Source of the DNA: CAZPNX01 sp964518765
GTDB taxonomy: Bacteria > Edwardsbacteria > AC1 > EtOH8
DNA: 64,000 bases
Reading direction: 5' to 3'
NCBI GenBank assembly: GCA_964518765.1
Contig: CAZFJC010000015.1
Span: 1 to 64,000 of the forward strand
Shown here piece after piece: positions 7,895-16,405 of this stretch (positions within the stretch are counted from its first letter, which is position 1; each line of letters opens with the position of its first letter). The position numbers and the translations under genes are program-made. The notes beneath the pieces are model-generated. The model did no database searches, had not been told where the DNA came from, and saw only the letters and a list, made by a program, of their open reading frames with translations.

Positions 7895-9586
7895 ATGTCT
7901 CCCGTAAAAAAGACCGCCTCCGCCATAAAGCCGGCCGCCAAGAAAACGAAGCTGCTGCTGCCCTCGGCCGGCAACGAGCTGGCCAGCCTCAAGATGAAGC
8001 TTAAGGTGCTGCAGCGGGTCAATGAGATCGCGGCCAGCACCTTCGAGGCCCTGCCCCTTTTAGACCGGACCATGGACCTGGTGACTGAGATCGCGCCATC
8101 CGAGGCCGGATCCCTGATGTTGCTTTCGCCCGACAAGCAGGTGCTGCGCTTCTCGGTGACCAAGGGGGCGGCGGCCGGGGCCCTGCTGGGGTTGGAGATC
8201 CCGGTGGGCCAGGGCATCGCCGGTTGGGTGGCCAAGACCGGAATCCCCCTGATAGTCAACAACGTCGAGGCCGAACCCAAGTGGAAGCGGGAATTTGCCG
8301 AGAAGGCCTCCTTTCCCACCCGGCGCATCCTATGCGTGCCCCTCAAGAGCCGGGCCGAGGTCATCGGGGTCATCGAGCTGGTCAACAAGGTGCGCGACGA
8401 AGACTACAACGACGATGACCTGGAGATCATCGAGCTTTTGGGCGCCCACCTTTCAACCCTGATCGAGAACAGCAAGCTCTACGCCGAGGCCAAGGAGAAG
8501 GTGGAGAGGATCTCGGCTATGGCCGACACCGCGGCCGCCATCTCCTCCAGCCTGGACGTGCGCCGGGTGCTGGAGACGGTGATGACCGTGGCCAAGGACG
8601 TCATCGGCGCCGAAGCCAGCTCCATCTTCATGTACGATCAGGAGCGCAACGACTTCTTCTTCGAAGTGGCCACCGGCCAGGCCGGAGAGGCGGTCAAGCA
8701 GATACGGGTGCCATGGGGCAAGGGGATGGTAGGCTGGGCGGCCGAGAACCTTAAGACCCTGCTGGTGCCAGATGTCACCCAGGATCCCCGCTTCTATTCC
8801 AAGGTGGACGAGAAGTCCAAGTTTGTTACCCGCAACGCCATCACCGTGCCCCTAAAGCCCAAGGACAAGCTGATCGGAGTGGCCCAAGTGCTCAACAAGA
8901 AAGGGGGCACCTTCACTCGGGAGGATGTGGAGCTGTTCGAGACCCTGTCGCGGCAGGCGGCGGTGGCCATCGAGAATGCCCAGCTCTACACCGATCTCCA
9001 GGACCTGTTCAAGAGCACCATCCGCACCGTGGTCAGCCTGATAGACGCCAAGGACGACTACACCGCCGGCCACTCCTCCCGGGTCACCCACTATGCTCTG
9101 ATGATGGCCGACCAGATCGGCTATTCGCCCTCCGACCGAGACCGGCTGGAGTTGGGGGCCCTGCTGCACGATGTGGGCAAGATCGGTATGCCGGACGCCA
9201 TCCTCAAGAAGCCCTCGGGGCTGACCGACGAGGAGTTCGCCATTGTCAAATATCACCCCGTCAAGGGGGCGGAGTCTCTGGCTCCCATCAAGCAGATGCG
9301 GGACATCATCCCGCTGGTGCGCCACCACCACGAACGCCTGGACGGCCGAGGCTATCCCGACGGCCTGTCCGGCGGGCAGATAGGCACCGACGCCCAGATC
9401 GTCTGCATCGCCGACGCTTACGACGCCATGAACTCGGACCGGCCCTACCGCAAGGGGCTGGGGATGGCGGAGTCGGTGGCCCGGCTGCGCAAGGACGCCG
9501 GCACCCAGTTCAACCCCCATCTAGTTGAGGCCTTTGTGCGGGCTTTGGAGGAGGAAGCGCGGAAGCAAACCGAGGAGGTGAAGTGA
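7895..9586 (+). CDS. GAF-GAF-HD-GYP signalling protein
   Basis: 563 residues from ATG 7895, which has GAGGAG 8 bases upstream; an earlier in-frame GTG lacks this. A Lys/Ala-rich N-terminal tail (~25 residues) is followed by two GAF sensor domains (residues ~45-190 and ~210-365) and an HD-GYP domain (~385-555). The HD pair is in LLHDVGKIGMPD near residue 425, and the GYP signature in HHHERLDGRGYPDGL near 485. HD-GYP domains hydrolyse cyclic di-GMP or related cyclic dinucleotides; all hallmark residues are present. The stop codon overlaps the start of the adenylate cyclase (TGATG), so the two are probably translationally coupled. Confidence 0.92.
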   Translation: MSPVKKTASAIKPAAKKTKLLLPSAGNELASLKMKLKVLQRVNEIAASTFEALPLLDRTMDLVTEIAPSEAGSLMLLSPDKQVLRFSVTKGAAAGALLGLEIPVGQGIAGWVAKTGIPLIVNNVEAEPKWKREFAEKASFPTRRILCVPLKSRAEVIGVIELVNKVRDEDYNDDDLEIIELLGAHLSTLIENSKLYAEAKEKVERISAMADTAAAISSSLDVRRVLETVMTVAKDVIGAEASSIFMYDQERNDFFFEVATGQAGEAVKQIRVPWGKGMVGWAAENLKTLLVPDVTQDPRFYSKVDEKSKFVTRNAITVPLKPKDKLIGVAQVLNKKGGTFTREDVELFETLSRQAAVAIENAQLYTDLQDLFKSTIRTVVSLIDAKDDYTAGHSSRVTHYALMMADQIGYSPSDRDRLELGALLHDVGKIGMPDAILKKPSGLTDEEFAIVKYHPVKGAESLAPIKQMRDIIPLVRHHHERLDGRGYPDGLSGGQIGTDAQIVCIADAYDAMNSDRPYRKGLGMAESVARLRKDAGTQFNPHLVEAFVRALEEEARKQTEEVK

Positions 9587-11880
9587 TGGCGCAGCTGGCC
9601 AGAAGCAGAAAGACCACCGGGTTCCTGGTGGGGATAATAGTGGCGGCGGCGGTCATCATCATCTCGACGCCGGGAGTGATTTTCTCGAGGCTGTTCCAGA
9701 TCCCCGAGAACAAGACTTACGACCTGCGCTATTATCTCCAGGCCGGGGGGATGATGCACCAGGAGGACATCGACGACGTGGTGATCGTGGACATCGACGA
9801 CGAATCCCTGGCCAAGCTGGGCAGGTTCCAGAACTGGCCCCGGCTTTACCACGCCAAGGTGGCCGACTATTTGGCCTCCGGCGGGGCGGCGGCGGTGGCC
9901 TTCGACATCTTCTTCGTGGAGTCGGACAGCCTGATGCCGGACGTCATCCAGCTATTCGAGGACACCAAGGCCGAGGAGGTCAGGGAGCAGTTGAGGCTGG
10001 CCAAGATACCTCTCAAGCCGGAATATGTAACTCCGGCCATCGACGCCGTCCTCTACTCCTGGGGATACGATTTGGACTTCGCCCGGGTGGCCCGCCACCA
10101 CGGCAACGTTTACTTTCCTTTCTACTTCACTACCGGGGCCGTCCGGGACAGCAGCGACCTGGAGCTGCGCGGCCGGGCCTTCCGCTTCGACCCGAGGGTG
10201 ACCGACAAGTACGCCTACATGCTGGCCGCCGGCGATCTCTACCGAGTGGGCCAGATGACCCTGCCGGTGCCCGCCTTGCTCGATGCCGCCCGGGGGACGG
10301 GGTACTACAACATCGAGCCGGACGAGGACGGTGTCACCCGCCGCATCCCGCCCTTCCTGGCGCTGGGCGACCGCAGCTACCCGTCGATGGACTTCCAGAT
10401 CGCCATGGACCGGCTGGGGGTGCGGCCGCAGGAGGTCTCGGTGGAGCTGGGGAAGGAGATACGGCTGGGCGACAAGCTGAGGGTTCCGGTCGACGAAGAC
10501 GGCAGGATGCTCATCACCTATTTCGGGAACTTTAAGAAGTTCCGCTACATCTCCTACGCCGACGTGCTGATGGAGATGGTGCCGGCCGAGTACTTCAAGG
10601 ATAAGATCGTCATCATCGGCGCCACCGCCGCCGGGTTGATGGACCTGAGGGTGGTCCCTTTCTCGAACAGTTTCCCGGGCCCGGAGATACATGCCAACAT
10701 CATACATACGCTGCTCACGGGCAGGTTCATCAAGGAGGTCCCAGGTTGGCTGAGCCTGGCCATCCTGGTCGGCTTGGGCCTGCTGACGGTACTCATATCG
10801 CTTCGCTTCAAGCCATTGGTGTCAGGAGCGGTATTGCTGGTCATGGCGGTGCTCTATTTCATATTGTCCGTGCTCCTTTTCGACAAGTGGCTTATCTGGG
10901 CCGAGCTGGTGCGCCCGCTGATGGTGGTGATCTTCACCAACATGGCCATACTGGGCTACCGTTTCCTGACCGAGGAGAAGCAGAAGGTCTGGATCAAGAA
11001 CATGTTCCAGGGCTACATGTCCAAGGAGCTGGTGGACAAGATCATGGCCAACCCGGAGATGCTGCAGATGGGCGGCGATAAGAAGGAGATCAGCGTCTTC
11101 TTCTCCGACATCAAGGGCTTCTCCAGCTTCTCGGAGAAGCTGGGGACGCCGGAGCGGCTGATCGCCCTGATCAACGAGTATCTGGGGGCCATGTCCGACG
11201 TGGTGCTGGAGCACGGCGGCTACATCTCAAAATACGAGGGCGACGCCATCATGGCCTTCTGGGGCGCCCCCACCGACGACCCTAATCACGCCGAGACCTG
11301 CATCCGCTGCGTCTGGGCCATGAAACAGAGGCTGAACGTCCTTAACGCCGACCTGGCCAAACGCCAGATGCCGGACTTATTCACCCGTTTCGGCATCAAC
11401 ACCGGCCTGGTGACGGTGGGCAACGTCGGCTCGGAGCGCAAGAAGTCGTATACCGCCATGGGCGACTCGGTCAACCTGGGATCGCGGCTGGAGGGGGCCA
11501 ACAAGGAGTACGGCACGGCCATCATGATCTCCGAGTTCACCTACGAGAAGGTCAGGGGCCTCAAGGGGCAGTACCCAGTACGGGAGCTGGACATGCTGCG
11601 GGTGGTGGGCAAGGAGCAACCGGTGCGCGTCTACGAGCTTTTAGGCCTGACCGATGCCGACGTGCCGGAGAGGAAGAGGAGGTGCATCGAGGTCTATCTG
11701 CAGGGTCTGGCCCTGTACCGGGAGATGAAGTGGGACGAGGCCATCGCCGTCTTCAAACAGGCGCTGGAGATAGACCCGGAGGACGGACCCTCCAAGACCT
11801 ACATCGACCGCTGCGAAGACTTCAAGGTGCTGCCGCCACACCAGCCCTGGGACGGGGTGTTCGTCATGAAGACCAAATGA
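9586..11880 (+). CDS. CHASE2 class III adenylate/guanylate cyclase with C-terminal TPR
   Basis: 764 residues. N-terminal membrane anchor (~residues 10-30), periplasmic CHASE2 domain (~40-340), three membrane helices (~385-470), cyclase domain (~495-660) and a TPR-like tail. Metal-binding aspartates are in FFSDIKGFSSFSEKLGTPE (near 505) and KYEGDAIMAFWGAP (near 549). The nucleotide-binding part is YTAMGDSVNLGSRLEGANKE, where Asp suits adenine, so cAMP is the likely product. The ATG overlaps the HD-GYP stop, so external sensing (CHASE2) and cyclic-dinucleotide turnover share one transcript. A class II phosphodiesterase-like gene lies at 49726-50487. Confidence 0.92.
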   Translation: MAQLARSRKTTGFLVGIIVAAAVIIISTPGVIFSRLFQIPENKTYDLRYYLQAGGMMHQEDIDDVVIVDIDDESLAKLGRFQNWPRLYHAKVADYLASGGAAAVAFDIFFVESDSLMPDVIQLFEDTKAEEVREQLRLAKIPLKPEYVTPAIDAVLYSWGYDLDFARVARHHGNVYFPFYFTTGAVRDSSDLELRGRAFRFDPRVTDKYAYMLAAGDLYRVGQMTLPVPALLDAARGTGYYNIEPDEDGVTRRIPPFLALGDRSYPSMDFQIAMDRLGVRPQEVSVELGKEIRLGDKLRVPVDEDGRMLITYFGNFKKFRYISYADVLMEMVPAEYFKDKIVIIGATAAGLMDLRVVPFSNSFPGPEIHANIIHTLLTGRFIKEVPGWLSLAILVGLGLLTVLISLRFKPLVSGAVLLVMAVLYFILSVLLFDKWLIWAELVRPLMVVIFTNMAILGYRFLTEEKQKVWIKNMFQGYMSKELVDKIMANPEMLQMGGDKKEISVFFSDIKGFSSFSEKLGTPERLIALINEYLGAMSDVVLEHGGYISKYEGDAIMAFWGAPTDDPNHAETCIRCVWAMKQRLNVLNADLAKRQMPDLFTRFGINTGLVTVGNVGSERKKSYTAMGDSVNLGSRLEGANKEYGTAIMISEFTYEKVRGLKGQYPVRELDMLRVVGKEQPVRVYELLGLTDADVPERKRRCIEVYLQGLALYREMKWDEAIAVFKQALEIDPEDGPSKTYIDRCEDFKVLPPHQPWDGVFVMKTK

Positions 11881-11896
11881 CCCGGGAAACGATCGT

Positions 11897-11980
11897 AAAG
11901 GGAAAAGGGTGAAGGGTCAAGGCAAGAGGGACAGGGAGGCCAAGAAACGTAAATAGCAAACGGTGAATAGTGAATAGTTT
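11897..11980. repeat. Word-like intergenic repeat (AGGGTGAAGGGTCAAGG / GTGAATAGTGAATAG)
   Basis: Short tandem words AAAGGGTGAAGGGTCAAGG, then AACGTAAATAGCAAACGG and TGAATAGTGAATAGT. They fill most of the gap between the cyclase and the MFS gene. No reading frame or hairpin explains it. Confidence 0.45.
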
Positions 11981-12019
11981 TCGACCCCTGGAGGACAAGC
12001 AACCGCTCTTTGTAAATCC

Positions 12020-13261
12020 GTGAAGGCGACCGATGGCGGGCCGGGTAGCGTCCTGGCCATCCCGGACTACCGGCGTTTCGTGGCCAGCCGGTTCCTGATG
12101 ATCGTGGCTATCCAGGTGGTGTCGGTGTCGGTGGGTTGGCAGATATACGAGCTGACCAAAGACCCCTTGGCCCTGGGGTTCATCGGGCTGGCCGAAGCCC
12201 TGGCCTACTTCTCGGCGGCCCTGTTCGGCGGCCACCATGCCGACACCCACGACCGGCAGCGGATCATGGCCGCCTGCACCGTCGGACTGGTCCTGTGCCA
12301 TGCGGCCCTGCTGTGGCTGACCTGGTGCTGCGGGGGCCAGCTCCGGCGTTCGGTCCTGCCCATCTATGGGGTCATCGCCGCCACCGGGTTGGTGAGGGCC
12401 TTCCTGGGGCCGTCCACCATGGCTCTGGGTGCGCAAATCGTGCCCCGCCGCCTATACTCCAATATGGCGGCCTACAACAGCTTGACCTTCCAGATTGGCT
12501 CGATAGGCGGGCCGGCCATGGCCGGGCTGATCTATGGGTTCTGGGGGGCAAAGGCCGCCTATACCACCGCCCTGGCCATGGGGCTGGCCAGCCTGGCCTC
12601 GGTGGCCACCATCCGCTCCTACGGGGTGCCCAAAAAGAACGGGGAGGAGTCGGTCCTGGCCAGCCTGGCGGCCGGGGTGAGGTTCGTCTTCGGCAGCAGG
12701 GTGATACTGCCGGCCATGAGCCTGGACATGCTGGCCGTGCTCTTCGGAGGGGCCACCGCCATCCTTCCCATGGTGGCCGACACCGTGCTCCACGTCGGCC
12801 CCCAGGGACTGGGCTTTCTGCGGGCGGCCCCGGCCCTGGGAGCCGGGCTGATGGCCCTGACCCTGGCCCACCGACCGCCTCTTCATAACGCGGGGCGGAA
12901 GCTGCTTTGGTCGGTGGCGGCCTTCGGCGCCTGCATGGCCGTCTTCGCCCTGTCGCGCAATTTCTGGCTGTCGATGCTGGCCCTGGCCCTCTCCGGCGCG
13001 GCCGACAACGTCAGCGTGGTCATCCGCCAGACCATCGTCCAGCTTTACACCCCGGACGAGATGCGGGGGAGGGTCTCCTCGGTCAACGGGATCTTCATTG
13101 GGTCGTCCAACGAGATCGGGGCCTTCGAGTCCGGCCTGGCCGCCAAGCTGCTGGGCCTGGTGCCGTCCCTGCTTTTCAACAGCGGCATGACCCTGCTGGT
13201 GACCGGGGCGGTGGCCCGGCTGGCGGGGACGCTGAGGAGGCTGGATTTGAGCAAGCATTGA
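12020..13261 (+). CDS. Major facilitator superfamily exporter (EntS-like)
   Basis: 413 residues from GTG 12020, with about 12 hydrophobic helices. The start (LAIPDYRRFVASRFLMIVAIQVVSVSVGWQIYELTKDPLALG) and the loop between helices 2 and 3 (GGHHADTHDRQRIM) match the EntS/LmrP-like MFS branch of siderophore and drug exporters. Further hallmarks are the long central loop after helix 6 and GRVSSVNGIFIGSSNEIGAFESG in helix 11. The substrate is unknown. A GGAGG occurs too far upstream (~22 bases) to set the start, so the exact start is uncertain. The small lipoprotein-like frame follows after 30 bases. Confidence 0.85.
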   Translation: MKATDGGPGSVLAIPDYRRFVASRFLMIVAIQVVSVSVGWQIYELTKDPLALGFIGLAEALAYFSAALFGGHHADTHDRQRIMAACTVGLVLCHAALLWLTWCCGGQLRRSVLPIYGVIAATGLVRAFLGPSTMALGAQIVPRRLYSNMAAYNSLTFQIGSIGGPAMAGLIYGFWGAKAAYTTALAMGLASLASVATIRSYGVPKKNGEESVLASLAAGVRFVFGSRVILPAMSLDMLAVLFGGATAILPMVADTVLHVGPQGLGFLRAAPALGAGLMALTLAHRPPLHNAGRKLLWSVAAFGACMAVFALSRNFWLSMLALALSGAADNVSVVIRQTIVQLYTPDEMRGRVSSVNGIFIGSSNEIGAFESGLAAKLLGLVPSLLFNSGMTLLVTGAVARLAGTLRRLDLSKH

Positions 13262-13293
13262 GTACCATGCATTAGTAAGGATGGTTGATAAAT

Positions 13294-13712
13294 ATGCGAC
13301 TAATAGTTTTATTGATCGTATCCTCTACGTTGCTGGTTTCGTGCAGCTGGGCTCAAAAAAGGACACCATGGCAACGAGGAAAGACAATATTATTGAGATA
13401 AAACTGAAAGGCCAAGTTCTCGACCGCGAGACATATCTGTCGATTCCCGGCGCAACGATAAAAATCCTAGGGACACCGTGCAGTACTGTCGCTGATGAAG
13501 AAGGCTGGTACGCTATAAACGGCATCCCATTTGGTCCAAATTACTATTTCATTCGTGCTGATAAAGAGGGGTATTCGAACTGGGTAGGGAAAATAGAGGG
13601 ACTAGAAGGCATTATTTTTTATGCCAGAAACCCAAAGAACCGTAAAAAAGAAGATACGTATGAATATAAAAAAAGATTTGAGGTGGGGTTTTCACAGAAG
13701 CCCTTATCTTGA
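13294..13712 (+). pseudogene. Lipoprotein with carboxypeptidase-regulatory-like domain, frameshifted at an A6 run
   Basis: ATG 13294 encodes a lipoprotein signal (MRLIVLLIVSSTLLVSCSWA, lipobox LVSC). This frame closes soon after an A6 tract near 13356-13361. A shift of -1 on the A run joins it to a frame that stays open to 13712. That frame encodes a beta-sandwich of the carboxypeptidase-regulatory type: IKLKGQVLDRETYLSIPGAT, then TVADEEGWYAINGIPFG. GC content is clearly lower than in the neighbours, suggesting transfer. It may be a broken gene, a sequencing indel, or a gene expressed by slippage on the A run. The second frame alone has no signal peptide. Confidence 0.55.
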
Positions 13713-13815
13713 TAGGCGTAAGTACTTCGGAAGCATACACTGGTGGTCCGGTGAGGAAATAAAGAAAATGCCCGGAAATTAAACTCGTCGAGAACGCTGT
13801 AAGATTATAGAACCT

Positions 13816-14580
13816 ATGCCCGCCGCACCCTACAAAGTAAAGCTCGAGGTCTTCGAGGGCCCGCTGGACCTGCTGCTCTACCTCATCCGGCAGGAGGAGC
13901 TGGACATCTACGACATCCCCATCGCCCGGATCACCAAGCAGTACCTGGAGTACCTGGAGTTCATGAAGTCGCTGGACATCGAGATCGCCGGCGAGTTCCT
14001 GGTGATGGCCGCCACCCTGCTTAAGATCAAGTCCCGGATGCTGCTGCCGCGGCACGAGGAGCTGGGGGAGGAGGCCGAGGACCCGCGCAAGGAGCTGGTC
14101 CAGCAGCTGCTGGAGTACCGCAAGTTCAAGGAGATCGCCGAGCGGCTGGGGGAGAAGGAATACCGCCAGAGGCAGATGTTCCCCCGGCCCAGGGGCGGCT
14201 TTGACAACGCCGCCGACATCATCCCGCCCGAGCCGCCGGCCCCGGAGGTGGGCATGTTCGAGCTCTTAACCGCCTTCAGGCAGGTGCTGGAGCGCATCGA
14301 CAAACTCAAGCTCTACGAGATCGTGGGCGAGGACATCTCCATCGAGGAACGGATAGATTTCGTGCTGAGGACCATCACCCAGAGGCGACGGATGACCTTC
14401 ATGGAGCTGTTCGAGAACGAGCGCCGGCGCTTGGTGATGGTGGTTACCTTCTTCGCCCTGTTGGAGCTGATGAGGCTGGGGAGGATATCGGTAAGGCAGG
14501 AGCGGCTGTTCGGAGAAATATTCATCGAATGCTCGGATCAGCCTCCTCCGGGCGCCGAACCACAGCCATTGACGGCCTAA
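13816..14580 (+). CDS. scpA: Segregation and condensation protein A
   Basis: 254 residues, the usual length of the kleisin ScpA, which bridges SMC heads and binds ScpB during chromosome condensation. The N-terminal signature KLEVFEGPLDLLLYLIRQEELDIYDIPIARIT is intact. EFLVMAATLLKIKSRMLLPR follows, and the C-terminal winged-helix part contains RRMTFMELFE and FFALLELMRLGRISVRQE. No scpB follows, which is unusual because scpA and scpB are normally adjacent. There is no ribosome-binding site before ATG 13816; TAAGAT/TATAGA lie 4-10 bases before the start, hinting at a leaderless transcript. Confidence 0.93.
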   Translation: MPAAPYKVKLEVFEGPLDLLLYLIRQEELDIYDIPIARITKQYLEYLEFMKSLDIEIAGEFLVMAATLLKIKSRMLLPRHEELGEEAEDPRKELVQQLLEYRKFKEIAERLGEKEYRQRQMFPRPRGGFDNAADIIPPEPPAPEVGMFELLTAFRQVLERIDKLKLYEIVGEDISIEERIDFVLRTITQRRRMTFMELFENERRRLVMVVTFFALLELMRLGRISVRQERLFGEIFIECSDQPPPGAEPQPLTA

Positions 14581-14585
14581 GGAAC

Positions 14586-14613
14586 GCAATCCCCTTTCGA
14601 GAGGAGGGGAAAG
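14586..14613. repeat. CCCCT...AGGGG palindromic intergenic repeat, degenerate copy
   Basis: AATCCCCTTTCGAGAGG followed by AGGGGAAAG. It belongs to the same family as the copies at 53580-53678, 55989-56035 and 56951-56994. It lies directly after the scpA stop. Confidence 0.45.
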
Positions 14614-14648
14614 TTGGCCTGTCCAATATTTATGGAACATCTGACACG

Positions 14649-15821
14649 GTGAAAAGCCTTATTTCAGCCCTTTTTATTTTCACCCTGTCCCTACCGGCCC
14701 TGGGCGGGGTCACCCAGGATATCGACGAGCAGGAGCAGGCCCTGCGCGACATCAAGCAGAAGCTAGCCGAGGCCCGGAAACGGGCGGCTGAGCTGGGAAG
14801 CGAGGAGCGAAACGTGCTGGCCCAGCTGGAGCATACCGGCGAGCAGGTGGGCCTCACCCGCCAGGTACTGTCCGAGCTCAGGTCCAAGGAGAGACGGCTG
14901 GATCGGGAGATAAGCAGCCTGAACCAGAGGCTGCTTTCGGCCGAGGCCAGGCTGGTGCGGCAGAACGCGGTTATGGAGACCCGGGTGCGTGACATCTACA
15001 AGCGGGGCCAGCTGAACGATTGGGAGGTGCTGGTGTCATCGGGCTCGCTGGCCGACGTGGCCAAACGCTACAAGTTCCTCAACCTGATCTCCGAACAGGA
15101 CGATCGGCTGTGCCGGTCCATCAAGGGAGAGCGCGAGGCCATCGCCCGGGACAAGGCCGACCGCGAAGAAAAGCTGGTGATACTGGCCCAGGTGAAGGGG
15201 GAGACCGAGCTGGAAGCGGCCAACCTCAGGAAGGAGGAGGAGAAGCAAAGAAAGCTGTTGGATAAGGTCCGCAGGGAGAAGAAGTCCAAAGAGGAGCTGG
15301 CCAAGGAGCTGGCGGCTTCGGCCAAGCGGATGCAGAAGCTGCTGGACGATCTGGAGCGCAGGCGCAAGGCCGAGCTCCAGGCCCGTAAGGAGCCGGCGCC
15401 CCTGCCCGGCACCACCTACATCGAGCAGAACCGCGGCGGGCTGGGCTGGCCGGTGGACGGGTTCCTCCACTCCGAGTTCGGGCCCAAGATGCACCCCCGC
15501 TATAACACCGTCATCCAGAACAATGGCATCGACATCAAGTCCCGGCTGGGGGCGCCGGTGCGGGCGGTGGCCGGGGGCAAGGTGGCCTACGCCGATCGCT
15601 TCGTCGGCTACGGCCAGATGGTGCTTATCGACCACCTGTCGGGCTTCTACACCCTCTACGGCAACCTTTCGGACATTCTGGTGACGGCTGGGGCCTCGGT
15701 GGTGAACAACCAGGTAATCGGCACTCTGGGGACGACCATCGACGGGCCGATATTGCACTTTGAGGTGCGCAAGGGCGGCAAGCCGGTGAACCCGCTGGAG
15801 TGGCTGAGCAAGAGGAGGTAA
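14649..15821 (+). CDS. EnvC-like coiled-coil / degenerate LytM (M23) protein
   Basis: 390 residues from GTG 14649, chosen because it opens a signal peptide (VKSLISALFIFTLSLPALGG). A long coiled coil (residues ~25-250) precedes a LytM domain (~264-385). The zinc ligands of active M23 peptidases are replaced: the usual HxxxD site reads NNGIDIKS, and the second site reads YGNLS instead of YxHLS; only LHFEVR keeps its His. This matches EnvC, whose catalytically dead LytM domain activates amidases at the septum. It is therefore probably an activator, not a hydrolase. It is the second gene after scpA and ends at a shared bidirectional terminator. Confidence 0.85.
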   Translation: MKSLISALFIFTLSLPALGGVTQDIDEQEQALRDIKQKLAEARKRAAELGSEERNVLAQLEHTGEQVGLTRQVLSELRSKERRLDREISSLNQRLLSAEARLVRQNAVMETRVRDIYKRGQLNDWEVLVSSGSLADVAKRYKFLNLISEQDDRLCRSIKGEREAIARDKADREEKLVILAQVKGETELEAANLRKEEEKQRKLLDKVRREKKSKEELAKELAASAKRMQKLLDDLERRRKAELQARKEPAPLPGTTYIEQNRGGLGWPVDGFLHSEFGPKMHPRYNTVIQNNGIDIKSRLGAPVRAVAGGKVAYADRFVGYGQMVLIDHLSGFYTLYGNLSDILVTAGASVVNNQVIGTLGTTIDGPILHFEVRKGGKPVNPLEWLSKRR

Positions 15822-15863
15822 AGGTCGTTTTTAACTGCATCGGGCGCGGAAAACGCCCTAAAG

Positions 15864-15897
15864 AAAAACCCCGGGCATCGAGGCCCGGGGTTTTTTC
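15864..15897. terminator. Bidirectional intrinsic terminator
   Basis: AAAAACCCCGGGC...GCCCGGGGTTTTTT hairpin with A-tract and T-tract. It lies between the convergent EnvC-like and LeuD-like genes and works on either strand. Confidence 0.85.
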
Positions 15898-15911
15898 AGG
15901 GAGGGGTATTA

Positions 15912-16403
15912 TTACTTGGAGGCGAGCACCAGCTTCCTGGTGTATGGTATCAACCCACCGGCGTCGATGATGGCCTGGCGCGCTTTGGGCAAAGGCACGG
16001 TGTCGAACTCCCTACCCTTGGTGACGTTCTTCACCTTTCCGCCAACGATCTCGATCTCGTCGCCCTCGTCGGCCTCGATGGTCGGGCAGATGACCATGTA
16101 CAAGCCCACGTTTATCGAGTTCTGCAGAAAGATGCGGGCGAAGTTTCGGGCGATGACCTTCAGCCCCCAGCCGGTCAGGCAGGAGGCCGCCTGCTCCCGC
16201 GAGGAGCCGCAGCCGAAATTCTTGCCGGCTACGATCCAGCTGCCGGGCTGGACCTCCTTGTTCTTCAGCCTTCGGTTGAACTCGGCGTTGTCGGCGAAGG
16301 CGAACTGAGGGGTCTCGGCGGGGAGGACGGTGGCCATGTAGCGGCCCGGGTAGATGATGTCGGTGGAGACGTCGTCCCCCAGCTTCAATACCACTTTGGC
16401 CAT
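15912..16403 (-). CDS. LeuD-type dehydratase (aconitase-superfamily) small subunit
   Basis: 163 residues, the short archaeal/thermophile-type small subunit of isopropylmalate isomerase, homoaconitase or citraconate hydratase. Signatures: LGDDVSTDIIYPGRYMATVL at the start and KNFGCGSSREQA near residue 65. The loop after TDIIYPGRY, which reads YMAT here, sets substrate preference in characterised archaeal homologues; it is neither a clear leucine-type nor a clear homoaconitase-type signature. The ATG has GGAGGAG just upstream, inside the 3' end of the large-subunit gene. It is the last gene of the ArsR-headed operon. Confidence 0.88.
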   Translation of the reverse strand: MAKVVLKLGDDVSTDIIYPGRYMATVLPAETPQFAFADNAEFNRRLKNKEVQPGSWIVAGKNFGCGSSREQAASCLTGWGLKVIARNFARIFLQNSINVGLYMVICPTIEADEGDEIEIVGGKVKNVTKGREFDTVPLPKARQAIIDAGGLIPYTRKLVLASK

Positions 16404-16405
16404 GG

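Noticed and set aside
14649..15821. Active M23 endopeptidase
   Set aside because: The HxxxD and YxHLS zinc/catalytic sites read NNGID and YGNLS, as in the inactive EnvC LytM domain.
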